Virus record (IMG/VR): IMGVR_UViG_3300032309_000906
Location: 1-42,330 of that record
DNA: 42,330 nucleotides
Strand: one strand, 5' to 3'
Source: a virus
Shown one piece after another: positions 1-5,601 of this stretch (position 1 is the stretch's first letter; the number at the start of each line of letters is the position of its first letter). The translations under genes and the position numbers were made by a program. Under the pieces are notes generated by a model. The model worked only from the letters and a program-made list of their open reading frames with translations, ran no database searches and had not been told where the DNA came from.

Positions 1-190
1 AAGCAGTTTGATCAACATAATCATTGCTAGTGTATTGATCAACTGCTTTTAACCACTCATCATCAGTTAAAGGCTGATCATTAGTTTCTTCTACCATCTC
101 ATCAGCATGCTCTTTCAAAAAGAAAGTCATCATAACTTGATCGTTATCATCTAACCCATGTAATGCTTCCAGTATGTGTTTAACTCTCAT
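1..190 (-). CDS. Small acidic protein, N-terminal part (gene crosses the window join)
   Basis: The frame opens at ATG 190-188, which overlaps the stop of the secreted-protein gene (ATGA junction). It stays open for 63 codons to base 1. Joining base 1 to base 42330 continues the same frame for 20 more residues to a TGA at 42271-42269, giving an 83-residue protein. The product is acidic and probably helical, with many Asp, Glu and Gln residues. I recognise no family. Its place between the secreted protein and the RecB-like nuclease suggests an early-operon accessory protein. The start is supported by translational coupling, and the closure by the in-frame join. Confidence 0.7.
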   Translation of the reverse strand, partial: MRVKHILEALHGLDDNDQVMMTFFLKEHADEMVEETNDQPLTDDEWLKAVDQYTSNDYVDQTA

Positions 191-852
191 TTCTTTACAG
201 CCTTTCTAACTTTGGCTGTAAATTTTTTCTTAGTTATAACTAACTTGCCATTTTTATCTTTAGTTATAGTTATGTAGTCAGTTGTCGGTGCAATCTTTAA
301 TGCTGTTAAAGTATCAACTAATAAAACACTTCCAGCACTTAAAGTTGTTGCTGTTGCAGTAGCAGTTTCTACTAGCGGTAATGTCGGAGTTGGCTCAGGT
401 GTAGAAATTATTACGGGCGTGTGATCACTTGGCTGAGGTGGTTGCCAAAGTGGTGGATTAGTTATTGGGTTAAATGTTTCTTTTACTTCAACAGTATAAG
501 AAATAATTTTTTGATCATTGATAACCAAAGGTTCAACAGGTTTGACTTCTACCTGTCTAGTTACTGTCCAATCATTTGTACCAATATCTACTTTAACTTG
601 TGTGTTAGGATTATTATTACCAATACCTGCATGACCTTTAGCCTGTAAAACATATTGCTCACCTGCTTGTAAAGTCAGGCGTGAGTATTCAGAACCTGCA
701 CCGCAAGTTCCAGCATCACATACTATTGCTCCGTCAATAGCATTACCATTGGCATCTACTTTTACATAGACATCGGCTTTAGCATTACTAACTGTAATTA
801 ATGCAAAAAGTAAATTAATAACTACTATTGGTACAACTATTCTGTTTTTCAT
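187..852 (-). CDS. Secreted Pro-rich protein of unknown function
   Basis: The 221-residue product starts with a clear Sec signal peptide: basic MKNR, then a hydrophobic stretch, with probable cleavage after NAKA near residue 26. The mature part has a Cys pair at about residues 45 and 50 (VCDAGTC), a beta-rich middle, a Pro/Thr-rich linker at about 128-165 and a Lys-rich C-terminus. No catalytic motif is visible. It sits in the leftward early block and overlaps both neighbours by 4 bases. An exported early phage protein could act at the cell surface, for example in superinfection exclusion, but that is speculation. Confidence 0.75.
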   Translation of the reverse strand: MKNRIVVPIVVINLLFALITVSNAKADVYVKVDANGNAIDGAIVCDAGTCGAGSEYSRLTLQAGEQYVLQAKGHAGIGNNNPNTQVKVDIGTNDWTVTRQVEVKPVEPLVINDQKIISYTVEVKETFNPITNPPLWQPPQPSDHTPVIISTPEPTPTLPLVETATATATTLSAGSVLLVDTLTALKIAPTTDYITITKDKNGKLVITKKKFTAKVRKAVKK

Positions 853-1193
853 AGTTCCATACTCGCTCTCACAGATGTTCCAACCGACCTTGCAATATCT
901 ACTTGAGTTCTAACTCGGTTTGCATTTGAACGAGAAGCCTTAACCATTGCTTCAGCCAACTGGATTGCTTCCCAATGTTCAGCATTACGCCATAGTGCTT
1001 CGTCATCAATTTGAGCCACTCGCAACTTGTGGTTGCTTTGACCAATAGACAAGCGCATTTTTGCCATGTTCATCTCAAAGGCAATCTTTGCTTTGTGGTA
1101 ATTTAATTCAGCCTCACTTAAATCTTTGTGTGCTTCATCAACTTCTTTTGATAATTCTAGAAGTCTGTTTTCAACTTGTTCAGGTGTGATCAT
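849..1193 (-). CDS. Helical coiled-coil small protein
   Basis: The product is 114 residues and almost wholly alpha-helical. A heptad-like stretch from residue 5 to 60 is rich in Glu, Lys and Leu, which suggests a coiled coil. It contains no Cys and no recognisable motif. The start ATG (1193-1191) lies just after the stop of the zinc-ribbon ORF, and the end overlaps the secreted-protein start by 4 bases, so it is an internal operon gene. The function is unknown. Confidence 0.7.
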   Translation of the reverse strand: MITPEQVENRLLELSKEVDEAHKDLSEAELNYHKAKIAFEMNMAKMRLSIGQSNHKLRVAQIDDEALWRNAEHWEAIQLAEAMVKASRSNANRVRTQVDIARSVGTSVRASMEL

Positions 1194-1370
1194 TTACTTT
1201 CCTTCCATAGTTTGACCGCAGAGAGGACACTCTCGGTTTTCTGCTACATAGTTGCCTGTGCATTTACACCGAAAAATAACTTCTCGGTATTGAGGCTTAG
1301 GCGGTTCAGGTAACGGGTGGGGGTATGTTAATGCCCACCCGTCACGCCATGAGTATTCTTTGTTAGCCAA
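1194..1370 (-). CDS. 58-residue zinc-ribbon-like protein with TTG start
   Basis: This short gene begins at TTG 1370-1368, with a strong Shine-Dalgarno (AAGGAG) about 8 bases upstream. It overlaps the end of the winged-helix gene by 8 bases and stops (TAA) directly before the next ATG. The 58-residue product has C35-x-C37 and C48-x2-C51 (CPLCG), a plausible zinc ribbon, after a Pro-rich segment. The ordered Cys pairs and the exact fit between neighbours argue that it is real. The function is unknown. Confidence 0.65.
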   Translation of the reverse strand: MANKEYSWRDGWALTYPHPLPEPPKPQYREVIFRCKCTGNYVAENRECPLCGQTMEGK

Positions 1371-1908
1371 GTAAAACTCCTTGCTTCATCTTGGCTTCTA
1401 CCCACACAATACAATCGTTGCCAATTCTATTCTTAATAGTTTTTCCACTATCAATTAAATAGCCATCAACAACCAGCGACCTACGACCAGCACTTACAGT
1501 TTGGTGAGAACCTTTTAAGTAATCTTCTAACTGGAAGTCAGTAGCCCCACCCGTAGCGACGATGTAGTCGTAGATTCTTCGGCGCATGGTTCCCGTGTGG
1601 GGGAGCATATTTTTTGCGGCTCTCCTAGAAGTTCTTTGAGCCTTCTTAGAAATGCTAATTACATTATCGTCAATCCTGCGTAGCCTTGTTTGCTTATTAG
1701 TTAAGTTATACATGGCAAGCACTATTGCTGATACATCTAACGGACTTAAATGTGGTGCTCTCACATTTGTTTCTTGCAACTTGATCACATCAAATGCGGC
1801 AGGATGAAACTGGCAGTTTTCACTTTGCCAACTATCTATCCATGGGAAAGCCTCACTCATTTTGTAAATCTCGTTGTCGCAGAAATGGCACTTGTCTTTT
1901 ATGTTCAT
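1363..1908 (-). CDS. Winged-helix DNA-binding protein with N-terminal Cys motif
   Basis: The 181-residue product starts at ATG 1908, overlapping the upstream stop as ATGA, with GGAGGG 7 bases upstream. The N-terminus carries C-x2-C at about residues 7-10 and further Cys/His at about 32-35, a likely zinc site. The C-terminal 75 residues read as a winged helix: helix (RRRIYDYIVATGG), recognition-type helix (GSHQTVSAGRRSLVVDGYL) and a beta wing. It is probably a phage regulator or a helicase-loader-like protein. The exact role cannot be read from sequence. Confidence 0.7.
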   Translation of the reverse strand: MNIKDKCHFCDNEIYKMSEAFPWIDSWQSENCQFHPAAFDVIKLQETNVRAPHLSPLDVSAIVLAMYNLTNKQTRLRRIDDNVISISKKAQRTSRRAAKNMLPHTGTMRRRIYDYIVATGGATDFQLEDYLKGSHQTVSAGRRSLVVDGYLIDSGKTIKNRIGNDCIVWVEAKMKQGVLLG

Positions 1909-2105
1909 CAATCAACCCTCCTGCTTGCTATCTCGATGCCATACTCAGTTTTATACAGCACTAAATTTTTTAACTCAGGTGCCATTTTTTCAAAGTTATT
2001 TATTACAGAAAGCACAAAATCGGGGTCATCAGTTTGGCTTGCTGTAAATGCTTTACTTGCTAGTAATTGCATGTAGTCAGAAACCAACTCAGGAACCCTA
2101 GCCAT
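1908..2105 (-). CDS. Small helical protein, unknown
   Basis: The frame could start at TTG 2111, but ATG 2105 (MARVPELV...) is better placed. It overlaps the stop of the upstream annealase fragment by 8 bases and has a weak AAAGG upstream. The product has 65 residues, is helical, lacks Cys and resembles no family I know. Tight packing with its neighbours supports expression in the early operon. Confidence 0.6.
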   Translation of the reverse strand: MARVPELVSDYMQLLASKAFTASQTDDPDFVLSVINNFEKMAPELKNLVLYKTEYGIEIASRRVD

Positions 2106-2538
2106 TAGCAACTGCCTTTGGTGTAGTGATTAAGTTTTTCTGACTATTAAAGACATCTTCTAACTTGCCGAACTTCTCGCCATCCATCTCAGGAATTTCC
2201 ATCTTGAGTAATGACTTATACTTTCCATGCAACTCTCTTAATTTTTCAATAGTGTCGCAAGTAAAGATTTCAGTAAGTATTAGTGTCCAATCTTGAGGCT
2301 GTTCAACCTCTGCAATTGCTTTAACTGGTCGGGCTTGATCAGCCTGAGCCATTTCTTCATCTGAATAAACACCCGACAAATCTTGCGGAAATGCTTTTCT
2401 AAGTGCTAATGCCTCAGCACATTTAGCAAGCATTAAGTCAGGCATTTTTTTCCATATAGGAGATGATGGTTGAGCGTAACTATCCCATTTTGCAACAGCC
2501 CACAAAGGCTCAGCAAAACCATCAGCATAGACACCCAC
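2098..2538 (-). CDS. recT: Bet/RecT-type single-strand annealing protein, C-terminal part
   Basis: The 146-codon frame begins directly after an in-frame TAA (TAA-GTG). It continues the same reading frame as the gene before it. The first part (GVYADGFAEPLWAVAKWDSY, then MPDLMLAKCAEALALRKAFP) is the conserved second half of the lambda Bet/RecT annealase core. The last 60 residues are the variable tail. No Shine-Dalgarno precedes the GTG. Separate expression would therefore need termination-reinitiation or stop-codon readthrough, unless the stop is an error or a disabling mutation. Together the two parts make 256 residues, close to a normal Bet length (261 in lambda). Confidence 0.75.
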   Translation of the reverse strand: MGVYADGFAEPLWAVAKWDSYAQPSSPIWKKMPDLMLAKCAEALALRKAFPQDLSGVYSDEEMAQADQARPVKAIAEVEQPQDWTLILTEIFTCDTIEKLRELHGKYKSLLKMEIPEMDGEKFGKLEDVFNSQKNLITTPKAVANG

Positions 2539-2871
2539 TTATGCGGCAACTGGTGGCGTTGCTTGTAGCCATACATCTGTCCAGTCACCATCTATACCGC
2601 ACCAGTAGGCAGGTGTCTGACCGCGATACTTGCCTGAGCGTTGTGCCACAATTCTCAAACCATCAATGCTGGCTTGGATAGTGTATTGACCACCACGCTG
2701 TATCATGTAAATCTGACGAGCAAATGGATCTAGCCCTGTCTTTTGTGCATGGTGTAAGAAAATTGCTAGGTCGCCTTTGGGTGCATTACCTAGACCGATC
2801 TGCTTAAGTGCCGCAAGTTGTTTATCATCCCAAAACCCTTGGTCACTTTTTACTGCGAGTTCATTACTCAT
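2539..2871 (-). CDS. recT: Bet/RecT-type single-strand annealing protein, N-terminal part (ends at in-frame TAA)
   Basis: The product is 110 residues from an ATG with AAGGCG upstream. It contains the Bet/RecT signatures KTGLDPFARQIYMIQR, YTIQASIDGLRIVAQRSGKYRGQ and WTDVWLQ. Annealases of this family coat ssDNA and pair it with homologous strands, usually beside an exonuclease. Here a RecB/Cas4-like nuclease lies four kilobases downstream in the same leftward block. The frame ends at TAA 2541-2539 inside the conserved core, and the rest of the family's core follows immediately in the same frame. A single A-to-T change from a Lys codon AAA would explain it. Confidence 0.8.
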   Translation of the reverse strand: MSNELAVKSDQGFWDDKQLAALKQIGLGNAPKGDLAIFLHHAQKTGLDPFARQIYMIQRGGQYTIQASIDGLRIVAQRSGKYRGQTPAYWCGIDGDWTDVWLQATPPVAA

Positions 2872-2907
2872 TTGCGCCTTCTTTCATTTGAGGTTATCTA
2901 TATTTAA

Positions 2908-3072
2908 TCAGTTAGCACTGACAAATGGAGTTTGCCAGACGACACGGCAAGGCGTTGTCGCCCCAGCCCGTAAATCACAATCCCACCAAAAACCATTGAT
3001 GAACCAGATTGTGAAACCTATGAGTGCGCCAATAAGAAAACCACGCACCTTGCGACCTCTACGCGTAAGCAT
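2908..3072 (-). CDS. 54-residue membrane protein
   Basis: The ORF starts at ATG 3072, which overlaps the stop of the preceding tiny ORF by one base (TAATG). The product has a basic N-terminus (MLTRRGRKVR) followed by a hydrophobic segment of about 20 residues rich in Gly, Ile and Phe, then a short tail with two Cys. It fits a single-pass membrane protein with the N-terminus inside. The coupled junction and membrane-protein character support it despite the short length. The function is unknown. Confidence 0.55.
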   Translation of the reverse strand: MLTRRGRKVRGFLIGALIGFTIWFINGFWWDCDLRAGATTPCRVVWQTPFVSAN

Positions 3073-3167
3073 TATTGATTAGCCTTACGCTCTTGATCAT
3101 ATAACCATGCCTCAAGCATGGCACCTGCCAAACCACATAGCATGGCAATTATGAATAGACTAAACAC
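3072..3167 (-). CDS. 31-residue membrane peptide, first gene of the leftward operon
   Basis: GTG 3167 follows a strong ribosome-binding site (GAAAGGGG at about 3171-3178 on the complement) and encodes one hydrophobic helix (MFSLFIIAMLCGLAGAML) with a charged tail. Its stop overlaps the next start (TAATG). It is the first coding sequence after the leftward promoter and structured leader. Very small, but both signals are good. Confidence 0.5.
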   Translation of the reverse strand: MFSLFIIAMLCGLAGAMLEAWLYDQERKANQ

Positions 3168-3190
3168 ACGACCCCTTTCTAATCGTTTGG

Positions 3191-3243
3191 TGTTGGCGGT
3201 ACCGACTACGGCACTCTTACTCGGGTATCATTGCGAGCCAACA
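3191..3243 (-). promoter_or_regulatory. Structured 5' leader of the leftward transcript
   Basis: A 7-bp inverted repeat (TGTTGGC ... GCCAACA) closes a 53-base segment. It also holds an inner helix (GATACCCGA with TCGGTACC, one mismatch and one bulge). It lies 5 bases downstream of a possible leftward -10 box (TATACT on the complement, 3254-3249). Transcripts would therefore start almost on the stem, like the hairpins after the rightward promoters. The 3' end reads ACCA, but the element is too short for a tRNA. Confidence 0.5.
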
Positions 3244-3248
3244 TTAAA

Positions 3249-3277
3249 AGTATAAGTTCTTAATTCAACAAAATAAA
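3249..3277 (-). promoter_or_regulatory. Candidate leftward early promoter
   Basis: On the complement, TATACT (3254-3249) sits about 80 bases upstream of the first leftward gene. The expected -35 position (3277-3272, TTTATT) is a poor match, so the call rests on the -10 box, the divergent gene arrangement and the structured leader that follows. Confidence 0.35.
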
Positions 3278-3306
3278 CCATTGATCATTTTTAATTTCTC
3301 GGTGTG

Positions 3307-3369
3307 TTGCATATTTTTTCTGTTAATTCATATAAATAAAAAATTGCAGAATTACTAAGATGATATAAT
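3307..3369 (+). promoter_or_regulatory. Rightward promoter(s) of the SprT-like gene
   Basis: Two overlapping candidates are visible. One is TTGCAT (3307-3312), 18 bases, TATAAA (3331-3336). The other is an extended -10 box TGATATAAT (3361-3369) with no good -35. The second is favoured because a perfect 7-bp hairpin begins 6 bases after it, as at the other rightward promoters. Confidence 0.5.
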
Positions 3370-3374
3370 TGAGT

Positions 3375-3392
3375 TCTCAAAGCAATTTGAGA
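3375..3392 (+). promoter_or_regulatory. 5'-terminal mRNA hairpin before the SprT-like gene
   Basis: The sequence TCTCAAA-gcaa-TTTGAGA forms a perfect 7-bp stem with a tetraloop at the predicted transcript start, 18 bases ahead of the ATG. It probably shields the 5' end of the mRNA. Confidence 0.5.
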
Positions 3393-3410
3393 GTAGAAGA
3401 AAGGGCTACT

Positions 3411-3947
3411 ATGAGAGACAGAGATAGTCAAAGATCACGCCTATACAAGGCGCAACACGAAACCGCTTGGACAAAAGAACCATCTAGGTATGCTAAACCG
3501 TTATACGACAGTTTAATACCAATAGAAAGTTATAACCGATCACCGAACTATGTGATCAATGGAAAACCCCATGCACCTAATTTAGAAGGTTGCCAGAAAT
3601 ACTATAACAATATATTTAAGCGAGCATGGTTTAAGAATCGCTGGAATAGTCATTATGTAATTGTGGTCAAGGGAACAGGTGCAACCACTCTAGGCAGAAC
3701 TATTCGCCTTGCTTACTGGGGCAGGAAGGAGTGGGTGCTGTTGCATGAGTTAGCCCACACTTTAACTCCTTGGCAAGCACCTGCTCATGGTAAAGAGTTT
3801 GCTGGAATACTTTTGTTTCTTGTTCAACAGGTCATGGGCAAGGCAGAGGCAGACAAACTCCGTCAGGCGTTTAAGAAGAATAAAGTCAAATATAACTACT
3901 CAGCACTTCCAGCCGTCAGAAAGCAAAGAAAATTGTGTGCTACATAA
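3411..3947 (+). CDS. SprT-like zinc metalloprotein (putative metallopeptidase)
   Basis: I place the start at ATG 3411, which follows GAAGAAAGGG by about 6 bases. The upstream TTG (3369) lies in the promoter itself. The 178-residue product carries the zincin motif H112-E-L-A-H116 and a third ligand candidate His126 in APAHGKEF. This matches the SprT-like/TIGR04338-type metallohydrolase pattern seen in actinobacteria and their phages. It is preceded by conserved Trp and Tyr residues and followed by a basic tail. It is the first gene of the rightward block. The substrate is unknown; SprT relatives cleave DNA-bound proteins. Confidence 0.75.
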   Translation: MRDRDSQRSRLYKAQHETAWTKEPSRYAKPLYDSLIPIESYNRSPNYVINGKPHAPNLEGCQKYYNNIFKRAWFKNRWNSHYVIVVKGTGATTLGRTIRLAYWGRKEWVLLHELAHTLTPWQAPAHGKEFAGILLFLVQQVMGKAEADKLRQAFKKNKVKYNYSALPAVRKQRKLCAT

Positions 3948-3980
3948 CAAAAACTTTATAAAGAAAAACCTTGTAGATGG

Positions 3981-4009
3981 TTGAGATGAAGTTGTAGTCA
4001 TCTTATTAT
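3981..4009 (+). promoter_or_regulatory. Rightward promoter, repeat copy 1
   Basis: TTGAGA (3981-3986), 17 bases, TATTAT (4004-4009). The 12-mer CATCTTATTATT around the -10 box is identical at the two other promoters near 4927 and 5555. Confidence 0.65.
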
Positions 4010-4016
4010 TTGAGCA

Positions 4017-4031
4017 TAGGCAAAGCGCCTA
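4017..4031 (+). promoter_or_regulatory. 5'-terminal mRNA hairpin, copy 1
   Basis: TAGGC-aaagc-GCCTA is a perfect 5-bp stem 7 bases after the -10 box, followed by GAAAGGG (4039-4045) and ATG 4053. Confidence 0.5.
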
Positions 4032-4052
4032 CTAGTTAGAAAGGGAACTAAA

Positions 4053-4394
4053 ATGAACAAATTGATCGATTACACAATAGTAAAAACCAACGAGAATAAC
4101 TGGTCAGAACTAGAAATTACTCAAACCCATGAGAAGCGTTTTATTGTTCGCATGGCTAGCATTAACTATAGTGACTTTCAAATGAACTGCCTTCCATCTC
4201 TTGACCTTGCTAAGCGTTGCTATACAGCATGGCGCAATGGTTTAGAATTCAATGTAATGCTTTGTGTTGGTTGCGACACCGAAGAAAATGTGAAGTCATA
4301 TCCAGCCCGTAAAGGCACAACTACTAACTACTGCCCATCATGCTACTTAGATCGTTTTACTCAGCATGAAATTGACCTAGTGAGAGGTAAGTAA
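4053..4394 (+). CDS. Zinc-ribbon-containing protein, unknown
   Basis: The 113-residue protein has C71-x2-C74 and C94-x2-C97 (CVGC, CPSC), a classic zinc ribbon spaced by 19 residues, after an alpha/beta N-terminal half. It has its own promoter, a 5' hairpin and a strong ribosome-binding site. It ends one base before the next gene, with which it forms an operon. It may bind nucleic acid or protein; no family is recognised. Confidence 0.7.
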   Translation: MNKLIDYTIVKTNENNWSELEITQTHEKRFIVRMASINYSDFQMNCLPSLDLAKRCYTAWRNGLEFNVMLCVGCDTEENVKSYPARKGTTTNYCPSCYLDRFTQHEIDLVRGK

Positions 4395-4395
4395 T

Positions 4396-4614
4396 ATGGA
4401 ACAAACTCCTAAGAAAAAATACTCTCAAGCAGGTGTAAAGGCTCAAAGTTACGCCCGAGTAGAACTAATTAAACGCCACCGTGCAGAGTATGACGAAATC
4501 TACCGAGCAAAGATGATCGAGTTAGGTGGCACACCAAAACCAACTACTCAAGAAAAGATAGAAATGCTTAAGCAACAAATAGAAAAACTACAAGTAGAAA
4601 TGGAAGGGAAATAA
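4396..4614 (+). CDS. Small basic helical protein
   Basis: The 72-residue product is Lys/Arg-rich. A conserved-looking RHRAEYDEIYRAKM segment at about 27-40 and a C-terminal coiled-coil helix (EKIEMLKQQIEKLQVEME) are visible. The start is ATG 4396, two bases after the upstream stop. It may bind nucleic acid, but that is a guess. Confidence 0.65.
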   Translation: MEQTPKKKYSQAGVKAQSYARVELIKRHRAEYDEIYRAKMIELGGTPKPTTQEKIEMLKQQIEKLQVEMEGK

Positions 4615-4616
4615 CA

Positions 4617-4823
4617 ATGGCAATAAAAATGCTAGATGCTGAAACTGGAGTAGTAATTAGTGGTGGTATTAAAATGGTATTCGTTTGCGATATGTGTGGC
4701 AACACCGCAGATTACTATAACGGGTTTTCTAACTACTCCGTCATAACAGGAAACAAAGTTAGCAAAGAAAGTTATTGCTCAGAAATCTGTGTTAAGAAAG
4801 CAGTTGCACAACTAACGGCATAA
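4617..4823 (+). CDS. Small Cys-rich (zinc-binding) protein
   Basis: The 68-residue product contains C24-x2-C27 (CDMC) and C53-x3-C57 (CSEIC), a treble-clef-like or FCS-type zinc site. It is the last gene of the three-gene unit from the promoter at 3981 and is followed directly by an intrinsic terminator. A GGAAATAACA stretch precedes the ATG. The function is unknown. Confidence 0.65.
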   Translation: MAIKMLDAETGVVISGGIKMVFVCDMCGNTADYYNGFSNYSVITGNKVSKESYCSEICVKKAVAQLTA

Positions 4824-4838
4824 AGTTATTGATCAAAT

Positions 4839-4866
4839 TACCCCCGACAAGTTCGGGGGTTTTTTG
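4839..4866 (+). terminator. Intrinsic terminator
   Basis: CCCCCGA-caagt-TCGGGGG forms a GC-rich 7-bp stem followed by six T residues, 16 bases after the stop of the zinc-binding gene. Confidence 0.9.
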
Positions 4867-4902
4867 TGTGCCAAAACACACCAAAAGAATTAGGTTAGAT
4901 GG

Positions 4903-4932
4903 TTGCACATTGAGTATTAGTCATCTTATTAT
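4903..4932 (+). promoter_or_regulatory. Rightward promoter, repeat copy 2
   Basis: TTGCAC (4903-4908), 18 bases, TATTAT (4927-4932), again inside CATCTTATTATT. The longer shared stretch with copy 1 includes TAGTCATCTTATTATT. Confidence 0.7.
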
Positions 4933-4940
4933 TATGGCAT

Positions 4941-4957
4941 AGCAGAAGGGTTCTGCT
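4941..4957 (+). promoter_or_regulatory. 5'-terminal mRNA hairpin, copy 2
   Basis: AGCAGAA-ggg-TTCTGCT is a perfect 7-bp stem 8 bases after the -10 box, followed by GAAAGGG (4966-4972) and ATG 4980. The stem sequence differs from copy 1 while its position is kept. Confidence 0.55.
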
Positions 4958-4979
4958 AAAAGTAAGAAAGGGTACTAAA

Positions 4980-5390
4980 ATGACTACAGCAACAGTTTCA
5001 CCAGTAATAGCAGAAATGGCATTTAAGCCTGACTTTATTCAAGCAATGGTTGTTTTGAATAACAAAAAGTATGAGGCAACATTTGAGTTAAAAGAAGTTC
5101 CAGCAGATGTAGCATCTGAGTTAATGCAAGAGGCAACAGCCAAAGTAGAAGATTTTATTCACTGGGCTAAGAGCCATGATACAGCAATGGCAGAGAACAA
5201 GATTGCTTCATACCAAGAAGATATTACTCGCAAATTTAACGAGTTAGTATGGACATATAAGTATGATAACTCTCTACGCCTAGATTTTGTTGCACCAAAT
5301 AAAGATTTTGCTGAGAAAGTTGCTCGTGTTTATGCTCGTGAATATCTAAATGTTTATCGTGTTCGTTATGTATATGTAAAGCGTAAATAA
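4980..5390 (+). CDS. Unknown protein, monocistronic
   Basis: The 136-residue protein has a central helical region (residues 45-80) and a C-terminal half rich in Tyr, Arg and Val ending YVYVKRK. No Cys motif, signal peptide or membrane segment is present. It has its own promoter, hairpin leader, GAAAGGG site and a terminator 12 bases after the stop. Such strong single-gene expression signals suggest an abundant product. I recognise no family. Confidence 0.7.
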   Translation: MTTATVSPVIAEMAFKPDFIQAMVVLNNKKYEATFELKEVPADVASELMQEATAKVEDFIHWAKSHDTAMAENKIASYQEDITRKFNELVWTYKYDNSLRLDFVAPNKDFAEKVARVYAREYLNVYRVRYVYVKRK

Positions 5391-5402
5391 ACATAAAAAA
5401 AT

Positions 5403-5430
5403 TGCCCCCGAGAAATCGGGGGCTTTTTTA
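5403..5430 (+). terminator. Intrinsic terminator
   Basis: GCCCCCGA-gaaa-TCGGGGGC forms a perfect 8-bp stem with a tetraloop, followed by six T residues. It closes the 4980-5390 unit. Confidence 0.9.
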
Positions 5431-5433
5431 TTT

Positions 5434-5520
5434 TATAATGTATGATGATCAGACTGTACTGGAAAATCCAGTATGAGTGCTGGCAATTACCTCTACTAAT
5501 AAAATAGTAGGGGTTTTTGT
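5434..5520 (+). ncRNA. Candidate small RNA with its own promoter and terminator
   Basis: Directly after one terminator there is a TATAAT box (5434-5439) without a clear -35. It is followed by a hairpin TACTGGA-aaa-TCCAGTA (about 5457-5473). About 15 bases later a second intrinsic terminator (about 5491-5517, CCTCTACTA with TAGTAGGGG, then T-rich) closes the unit. No ORF fits, so the unit would make an RNA of about 70-75 bases. An alternative is that the second hairpin is only a backup terminator. Confidence 0.4.
5491..5517 (+). terminator. Intrinsic terminator of the candidate small RNA
   Basis: The stem CCTCTACTA/TAGTAGGGG (9 pairs, one G-U) has a loop of six A/T residues and is followed by TTTTTG. 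Confidence 0.7.
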
Positions 5521-5530
5521 CTTTATGTGG

Positions 5531-5560
5531 TTGCATTTGTTTTATTATCCATCTTATTAT
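5531..5560 (+). promoter_or_regulatory. Rightward promoter, repeat copy 3
   Basis: TTGCAT (5531-5536), 18 bases, TATTAT (5555-5560), again inside CATCTTATTATT, preceded by TGG as in the other copies. Confidence 0.7.
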
Positions 5561-5565
5561 TGTGG

Positions 5566-5583
5566 TGTAGGCAGATGCTTACA
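5566..5583 (+). promoter_or_regulatory. 5'-terminal mRNA hairpin, copy 3
   Basis: TGTAGGC-agat-GCTTACA forms a 7-bp stem with one G-U pair, 6 bases after the -10 box, followed by GAAAGGG (5589-5595) and ATG 5602. Confidence 0.5.
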
Positions 5584-5601
5584 TTACAGAAAGGGTTAAA
5601 A

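Noticed and set aside
2539-2541. Reassigned TAA codon as reason for the split annealase
   Set aside because: TAA, TAG and TGA all end other genes here in normal operon junctions, so a general code change is unlikely.
3191-3243. tRNA-like fold ending in ACCA on the complement
   Set aside because: The arms close only 53 bases, there is no T-arm or anticodon arm of proper size, and the D-loop-like piece is out of place. A structured mRNA leader fits better.
5527-5601. N-terminal extension of the DUF932 frame
   Set aside because: It covers the promoter and 5' hairpin of copy 3. The family start MAHxLE and the GAAAGGG site fit ATG 5602.
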